Assembly (NCBI RefSeq): GCF_001640805.2
Contig: NC_066850.1
Location: 13,644,157 to 13,708,156 of the forward strand
DNA length: 64,000 bases
Reading direction: 5' to 3'
Source of the DNA: Lates calcarifer
Lineage: Eukaryota > Chordata > Actinopteri > Centropomidae
The translations under genes and the position numbers were made by a program. This document shows, piece after piece, positions 52,401-61,180 of the stretch (positions within the stretch are counted from its first letter, which is position 1; each line of letters starts with the position of its first letter). The notes under the pieces are model-generated. The model was not told where the DNA came from, did not search any database, and saw only the letters and a program-made list of their open reading frames with translations.

Positions 52401-54599
52401 ATGTAAGACGCACATGCACCATTCAGACATCACATTCTACTTGACTGGTTGATTGATTGTTTAATTGATGGGCTAATGGACGACTCTTACAGGAGAAGAA
52501 GAATGGCATCGAGCTCTTCGTATCCTCTGATAGGCTGGGGATCTCAGAGCCCCGCCCCGCTGAGGAGGTCATCCAATCACTGAATGTCCGGGTCCTTCAC
52601 CGCCACCTGGGACATTTCGGCATCACTGAGGTCTCGACTGAGGTGTGTGTTTGAAAACCGCTAATGTGCCTGCTGCTTCGTCTCCTAGGTAACTGTGGCT
52701 CGTTAAGCAGCCTCGTTAGTCCCTGTGGAGACAGACGGACAGAGAGGATAGATTGGGATTATTAGAGAGCAGAGTGCTGCTGCTAAAAGTTTAATGGAAG
52801 TATTAAAGTCCCATCCATCAGCCGGAGGAAGAACAGAGCAGCTTTATAGATTATATTAATATTATTACTCTCACTCCCTGCAGTGAGAGATGTGACAGCT
52901 CTTCTGTAATAATATTACAGTAACAAATCAGGAGCACCCTGTAAGTATAAGTGAGGAGCAGACACAACAAATCAGGTTGCTCTGCAGTGGTTCTTAATGT
53001 TGTCAGGATGTGCACAAAACAAAAAAAATCTCTCGATACAATAATACCTCAATAACAAGTCCATGATACCATATTTATTGCGATGTTTACAAAAAAAGGC
53101 GAATGAAGACTCGGGGAAAAAAAATCTGTTTATTGAAGAATGAACAGGGCATTAATTTTAAAGTGCAAAAAACAGTTAGTCATATTCTGGTGTAAATAGA
53201 AGATAAGATTAGGCCACTAAAAAAAAATTTAGATTTCATAGTTATACAACTTTCAGGGATGAAGAAATTGGTTGATTTATAGATCACATGTTTTTGTTGA
53301 ACTATGATTTCCCTGGGAGCTACACCTGTCAGAAATTTCCCACTCTGCTCTGTTTAAACAGTTGTATATGTTGTATAATATAAATAGAATGTTAAAATAA
53401 ATACAGGGTCATTCATTTAATTTCCTTCGTCCCTCTCTGCAGAAAAACGTCCTGCAGGGTGAGCAGAGGGATCACGTGTGGAGCAGAGAGGGTTTTTACG
53501 CCGTTGTCCTCTTCTTCACCGTCTTTGTCATCGTCATTACCTGCTTGATGGTAAAATACAGCATTACACATACTCAAACACTTATTTGTACTCATAGACC
53601 GACCACTCTCCACTTAAAATAAGGCTCAAAATGTCCTTACAGAGATGGAAGTGAAAGACCACACACACACATACACACACACACACACACACACAGATCA
53701 GCATAATCACTGACATCATGCAACTCGTCACTAAACCTTCCACTTTGGCCGCTCTGATTGGCTGAGACAGCCCAACTGCTTTAGGCCAATTTGTGTCTGT
53801 GGTCAAAGGTCAACATGTCCTGGCCTTTAACCACACACACACACACACTCACACACACACAGGCATGTTGCTTTGTTCTCATACAGAATAGATTTAGAAA
53901 AAAACCTTTATTCACATGGTTGCACAACAATGTCTTGCTCCTTGTATTCTATGTTACACATGAACACAAGCTGTGTCATCATATATTAGAATATAAGTCA
54001 GAGGGGAGAGAAATGAAAGTAACATAAAATCTTAAATGAAATAAAAAAACAATGTAAAGAGTGGAAAAAATCTGAAAAATAAACTGAAATAATAAACAGG
54101 GATGTAAAAATAATTGCTGCAAACAATTAAACAAATTATAAAGAAATAACTCTGCTGTAAATATAAACACAGTAAATACAGTAGACAGAGAAATATTTCT
54201 TCTTAGTCAGTTGTAGTACCACATTTAATCCACAGGAGGATACCACTGCACAGAGATGCTGATGAATCAGTCCACATTCATCCTGTGTCTCAGACTTTTC
54301 TGTTGTTTTCTATCCACTCACAGTTTAGCTGCTTGTCTGTTGTTCTTGATTCTCACTGATCAGGCTTCAGGTTGTGAAATCAAATCCTGGAGTCAAATCT
54401 ATAAAACCGCCTTAAATACTAATCATGCAGGAATCATGTTGTCAGGAGCAGAAACTGTTGATACATTAAGCAAAATAATACTGACAGTGATCAGACATTG
54501 TTTAATGTAGACATTGTTTACTTCCACAATTGCACCTTTAAATTTAGCTGAATTTTATTTTTTTTATGATAGTAAATAGGAAAACAAAGCAATACCAAA

Positions 54600-54648
<49 letters not shown>

Positions 54649-57204
54649 TACCTTTAGTTTAGGAGATATAAACATGATATAGCCTTGTGTTTTCTATTCA
54701 AGAAACTGCTCAGTGTTAAATAAAGTTTTACCAAAATAGAATGTAGTTGAAAGTTAGGAAACTGTTGTGATTCAGATCAGGAAAATGTCTTGTTAAAGAA
54801 ATAAACAAGCCAGAAAATACCAAGTTTTGGTATTTTTAACAAACCTTTAATCCTTCCTTGTTATTTTCATTTGTTTATTCATTTTTTAAGAAGAAAACCA
54901 AGGAGTTGCTGGAATACCCCTGTCTCGATTGATCTGATAGTCTGTTTGTGTTATTATGTGGCTTTCAGCGGTAGAAGTATTCAGTAAGTATAAGTACCAC
55001 ACTAACAACTGATGGAGGCAGTGGTATTCCAGCAGCTCCTGTGTTATGCTCGGTAAAATTCCTGTTTTTGTCAGTGAAGTCTGGCAAGGATATATAGTGA
55101 TGTTTCTGGTGAAAAAGAAAGGATCTTACTCTTTAATAAATCTTTTCTTCTCTGATCTCCAGGTTTTGTACCGACTCAAGGAGAAGGTTCAGGTTTCTGA
55201 GAGACAGCTGAAAGCTCCGCCCCCTGACCTCCACCTGACCCCAACCATCCCTCCAGACTCTGCCCAGAGGTCAAAGGGCACCAAGGTTGGCGTTTGACAC
55301 CAAAACTGTTTCACCGTTAACTTAATGTAAAAACAAGCGTATTGTGACTGTTTAATGCATCCTTGTTGTCTCCAGGTTGTGACATCAGGAAGCATGGTCC
55401 AGGCTGAGCTCCCTCCAGCTGTAGCCACGCCCGTTCCCCAGCAGCAGCCAATTGTAGCCTGCCGCCGCCTTGCTCCACCTGTTGTCCCTCTGCCCAGGTA
55501 ATTTCAGTGACCGATGTGTCTCACAGGTCCCTGTTTGAAAAATACTGAATACAAAACAACACATTTTTGATTACACTTCTCCTCGTAGCCCTGCCCCTGT
55601 CCCTGTTGTCAACAGCAACAACCACACTCCTCTCACCAGCAGTGCCCCGGTGACAGCCAATAACGAGCTTAAGCCCTGCCCCTCCCCCTTCAGGATGAAA
55701 CCTGCCGCAGGATTGCAAGAAAGGTAAGCTGCAACAGAGCTGAAGAGGGACCAGAACTTCCAGGTTCTGTTATAGAAATAAGAAAATCACATTCAAAACC
55801 CCATAGACATTTTTAACAATTCTAATAACTAAAGCTCCAGATTCTCTCTCAATAGTTTGTCATGTGACTCGTTTAGTTGTTCAGATTAGGGCAGTAGATT
55901 TTTGAAAAAAATATCTAATATAGTTTTTTGTTCAATATTTATGATTTTACTGACCGTTAACAAGCACCATTTCCCTTCAGCCCTAGACGTTAGTGGCACA
56001 GTTTGTTAACTGCAGGACAGAGACTGAACACTGTAGATGATTTTAAACTTCAGTAATTACAGCAGGAAATTTTCTCAGGCGAAAATGCCAAAATAAACAG
56101 GCATGTTAGGTGCTCAGAGCTCTGGTTGTTCCTCTCAGAGTTTATAATTAAAGGTGTGTCTCAGACTAAAACAGTTTGGTCATGTTGTGTGGTCATGAAT
56201 GATCTATATTTCACTGAGTTTTGTTTTGTGCTGTAACATGATGATTATGAGACAATATCTGGAGTTAGAAGGTCTTTTTATTACTCTGCACTGGTGATAG
56301 TCATGACCAGAGGCGTTATGTTTTCAGGTTGTCTGTCTGTCTCATCCTTGTGAACATGATATCTCAGTAACACCTCGAGGGAAATTCCACAAATCTGGAA
56401 ATATCCACTTGGACTCAAGAATGATCTGATAAGATTTTGGTAGCCAAAGGTCAGGGTGGCCACACAAAGCATGTTTTTGGACATGACTTAAGAATTAACA
56501 CACTACTTAAGTGCAACTGGACTGGTTGGTGGAGGCGTACAACCACAGGGAGGTAGATTCTAGTTTTTCCTGAGTTCTCCAGATATTTCTGTGTCTGAAA
56601 CTGACAGCAGAGAAGCCACCATTTATTTCAGGATTATTTAATTTGTATAGGGACAAGTACGCATCAAGAACCACAGCATTCATGGCCTAAGCTGTTGCAT
56701 TTTGCCATTACTAGATAGAAACTCAAGAAAATACAAAACAGCACAAAATACTCAGTTAGCAGTTTATTAGGAACACAATGATGAATCCTCCTTCATGAAG
56801 ATTATAATCTTAAGTTTGTATTGAAACTGTTTTAGAGATGTTGTTTCAGCTGTGTTGATGTTTAAATTCTCTTTCAAGTACATTTTAGATCAGATCTCAT
56901 TTTCCTCAGGTCTTTTAGGACCAGGCCTGACCGTCCTCGAGTCCTTCTTGAATCACTCTTATTATTTAAAAAAAATATTAGTATATGCATGTTTCCACAG
57001 GTCTGTTTGAGTCCTGTGACCTGTGTAGACCTGTACTGGGAGTTTGTATCAGTTCCCATCAAAGGCTGAAATCATGCAATGGTCAACAACAGCTGTGAGA
57101 GCCAGCAGAGTGTTACTGACTGAGCTTTTAAGTTTCACAACATTTGGACAGAAAAGCAGCTAATGAGTGTCCAGATTGTTCACCTTGTTTAGGAACGGAA
57201 GAAC

Positions 57205-57247
<43 letters not shown>

Positions 57248-59013
57248 TCAGAGTACAGTAACCTCTGACCTGTGATTGCTGGAGCAGTCAAGTGTTGAGT
57301 TGTGTACATTTAAACGAGGTGTGTGTTTGTGTGTTATAGTTGAGAAATATCAGCACTTGAGGATTACATTCAGACAGATTTCCTCCATAACAATGTATAG
57401 TGTGTGTGTGTGTGTGTTGTATACCATCCATCAGAGCTGCCTGTACGTGTCCTCAGGCAGGTATTTACATGAAGGGATATTTCCTCTGTGTCCTTGTTAT
57501 GTAAAATGGAAAAATATACATTAGAGTCTGAGGCTGAGTGAACACATGAACCTTATGTTCCTCACATTAACCTTATATGTCACTTAAAGGACCTCTCCCA
57601 TGTTTTTGCACGTTTAACCCATTAATCTGGTGACAGTCATGACTAATGCTGAGAGTTTTCCAAAGACTACCATCAATTTATCTTCCTCTGTGATATGGAA
57701 GTTGAAATTGTTTACTTACTGTTATTCTCACTACCTCAATTTTGACCACTGAAGTCTCCAACTAAAAAAAATAAAAAAAAATAAAATCATTTTAAATCAT
57801 CATTGTAAATGTGAAAGTTTTCACTTGATAAAGGTCAAAACTTTGACCTGTTAAATCTCATGATGTTGATTAAGGATTTTTTAATTTAGACTTGTCATGT
57901 CAAAATTCCTTATTCTGACTTGGTAAATTTCAGCATTTAGATAAATAAAAGCACATAAATTAATCACATAATATGTTATAATTTTAATAAAATAAATCAC
58001 TAAATCTCAAAATAATCTCATGAATTTCTAACATTTGACTTAAAATTACATATTTCTGTCTTTGTAAATGCCATAAATGTGATTAATTTTCTCATAAACT
58101 TGACTTACATTTGTTATTTCCAACATTTCATGTATTTCTATCTCTTTCTGGCAGAAATGGACTTCCATATGTGAAGTAATATACTTAAGTGTGTGCTGCA
58201 ATTCATACAAACTCATGACAACAGATCAGAGGAAACATCGACTTAAAAAGTTCCTTTTGAGACTGGAAAAGACTGGTTTCTGGTTTCACTACAGCTTTAA
58301 GTTAGAGACAATCATTCTTTTGAGTCTTTAACCTGTTTAACCTGACACCCACATTTTTATGCACAAGCCTGAAAAGGTTAATGTTCTTCAGTCTTACTAC
58401 AGTCGAAACCCTACTCTCAATCTATCAAGAAATCAGGCAATCGAAAATAAAACTACTTGAGTTTTTGGAGTTCTTGGGTATGTTTTGTTTAAGAAAGTCT
58501 TGTGGTGAAAATAATGAGGAGTTTTTAGCTCTTGGACATGAAGAATCAGAGACTTCGAGGCATCAAACAAAGTAGAATTTGTGTGAAGACTGAGTACAGT
58601 ACAAGTTTGGTTGTGAGAAACCTGGATTTTGTTGGTTGAATAACACCTGACCTCATTTTTCAAACTCCGACATGTTTGAAGAGATCAGTGGGTTTGTACA
58701 GAGAATGTTGCTTTAAAATTTGGCTGCAGCTCATTTCCCTCTTAAGTAGTTTCATAACTGCAAAGAAAACATCTTTATCTGGGCCTAAGCTCAGTGTCAA
58801 GCACTTTAGCCTTTATCTGCTGCTCGTAACTCTTCCGTTAACGGGCAGCGCGTCCGCATATTCTGACCTCAGAGGCCATTTTGTTCTAGTTACATCAGCG
58901 TTCAGAGCGAGGGTGTTAAAGTGAGGAGAACAATCTCTGTTTCTTAAGGTGAGAGAGGGAGGAAGATTTCAGGCTCAGAGTAAGAACAGGATGTTTTTCT
59001 TGGTGTGTGTCTC

Positions 59014-59068
<55 letters not shown>

Positions 59069-61084
59069 GTCCACTCTGGATGGCAGCCAATCAGCAATCA
59101 GACGAATAGGAAGAAACAGCATCCTGGAGAGGAAACCGTCCGACACGTAGCTAGACGACACTCCACCCACACTCATCCCATCAAAGCAGAGCACACCTTG
59201 TCTGTCTTCTCTGTCTTCTTCTTTTGTTCCTCATAGAAACTATTTCAGCTTTTAGACTGAATCAAGTTCAGTGTTTTTTGCTTCTGCAACAGAAATTTGC
59301 ATTAAAGTGTTTGTGATAAATTTATCTGACCTTGTTTTGAACAGTGACAGTTTTATTGTAATGGAAATGCAATGTTTGTTAGAAATGGAGGCATAGACTG
59401 TATTTACAGTATCATATTGACGTCCACTGGCTCTCAATGGCTGCCTGAATCAAGGGAGACTTCTGGGTCTGCACCATCTTCTTGAACTCAGTCAATACAG
59501 ACTTATGATCCTTCTCAGACGCTGTGTTCTGCCAAAGATCGTTGTCTGGCATCACCACCCCTGCAGATAAGGCGTTCTCAGTCCAGACTGTTCTGGTTTG
59601 TGGTTCCCTGATGGTGGAACCAGCTCCCAAATACTATCAGACTGGGAGTGTCCCGCTCTCTATTTTCAAGAATCTCTTGTTGCTTTGGATAAAAGTATCT
59701 GCCAAATGAGTAAATGTAAATGATATAAACTAGACTGACCGTCAACAGGGAAGCCACTCTTAATGTGAATCACCAAAAACTACACAAGTCTGGGCGTGTA
59801 GTTTAGAAGTGGTGCTCCATGTTAATTTTTTTATAACTGTAAACAGGTGTGGTTGGATATTAACGCCATAACACCTTATGCACTAGTCAAAAAATAATGT
59901 ACCCAGAATAAAGGTTATTGTTCTATAATCATTTTGATTACAGTCATTTTGCCCCTTTGCTGTGCACCACATCCAGGACAGATACTGTTAAAAAACTGTC
60001 AAGAGAAAAGGTTCAATTTGAGCTGAAATAAAGATTATTTATTATTTGAATCTCTTCATCTGGTAGAGAAAGAGATGCATTTCCTGCTTGTTTTATTAGA
60101 TCTTTAGAAAACTTTTATGTCTGTGAAAGAGAAGAGAAACTTTGTCTGGTTCTAACATCATTTCTTCTTTTTCTATCTACCTTTCTTCCCCCTCCAGACG
60201 TGGCTCTAATGTCTCTCTGGTGTTGGACATGTCGGCTCTCGGCTCTGTAGAGCCCCTCAGTGTTGCCGTTGTAACCCCCAAAGAGTCGGCGACGAGGGAA
60301 TACCTGCTGTCTGCTGGCCGCCCACTGACGAGACAGCAGCTCCGAGACATCATCAACAACACGCACAAGCTGCATGCCGAGTTCACCGTACGTAAAAACT
60401 CAAGTTTCACTTTCCTTCTTGAATTTAAATGTTAAGGCAGAATGATCATAAAACCGCAAGGCCAAAGGTCACAAGGCTGTAGGACTGAGCGACACCATAG
60501 ATGATACTGTCTGTTTGTTGTTGTTCTGTTGATAAAGGAGAACCTCCCCAGTAAGCAGCAGCTACACAAAATCAGGTCCTGACTCGCTGCGTCACACTGT
60601 GGATGTATTTTCATTTAGGAAGAAACTTTAAATTCCTCTGTTAGTGTGTCTCTATTAGCAAATGTCATGCTGTTGCATGTTCATGCTGGAAAGTGACAAA
60701 ATGCAAAGAAAATAATACAGAAAATATTTTATAAAAACTCCATCTTGACAGTGTTTTTTGTTTTTCCACACTGTCATATTAAAACACATATCTGTATTCA
60801 TATTCATATTTTTGTTTCTACTTTCTACACTACTATTTTGCAGGACTTCCTTTTACCAGTTGTATATTCATTTGTTATTTTTTTAATTTTTTGTTGTTGC
60901 TGTGTTGTGTGAAGCAGTTTGTAAATTGGGTTTGTAAAGTATAAATAAAGGTTATCATCAGTCTGATTTATGTACATTACCTTACCTGTAAAAACAGCAT
61001 ATAGTACTGATTGTGTAAAATTATGGATTATGTGGGATTTGACGTCGAACTGTCAAAGTGGTTTGTTATTATGTAAGAAACATA

Positions 61085-61180
<96 letters not shown>

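Larger units (their letters stand above)
53551..55162 (+). other. ptprr intron 5 with CA microsatellites and foldback MITE copy D
   Basis: Contains (CA)n tracts at 53660-53695, 53831-53861 and 54604-54646, AT-rich sequence, and the MITE at 54895-55142 close to the next exon. No exon is supported. Confidence 0.75.
55724..60197 (+). other. ptprr intron 8
   Basis: Holds dispersed repeats (56325-56480, 56755-56865), GT microsatellites (57207-57245, 59014-59068) and a LINE/SINE-type tail (59440-59722). No exon is supported; exon 8 joins exon 9 in frame to make the kinase-interaction motif. Confidence 0.75.

Noticed and set aside
58949..59236. ORFs with poly-Val/Cys and poly-His/Thr
   Set aside because: Translation of the (GT)n tract on the two strands.
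60142..60435. ORF containing the kinase-interaction motif with an upstream extension
   Set aside because: The extension is intron 8 with its polypyrimidine tract and would need a TTG start. The real exon starts at 60198.
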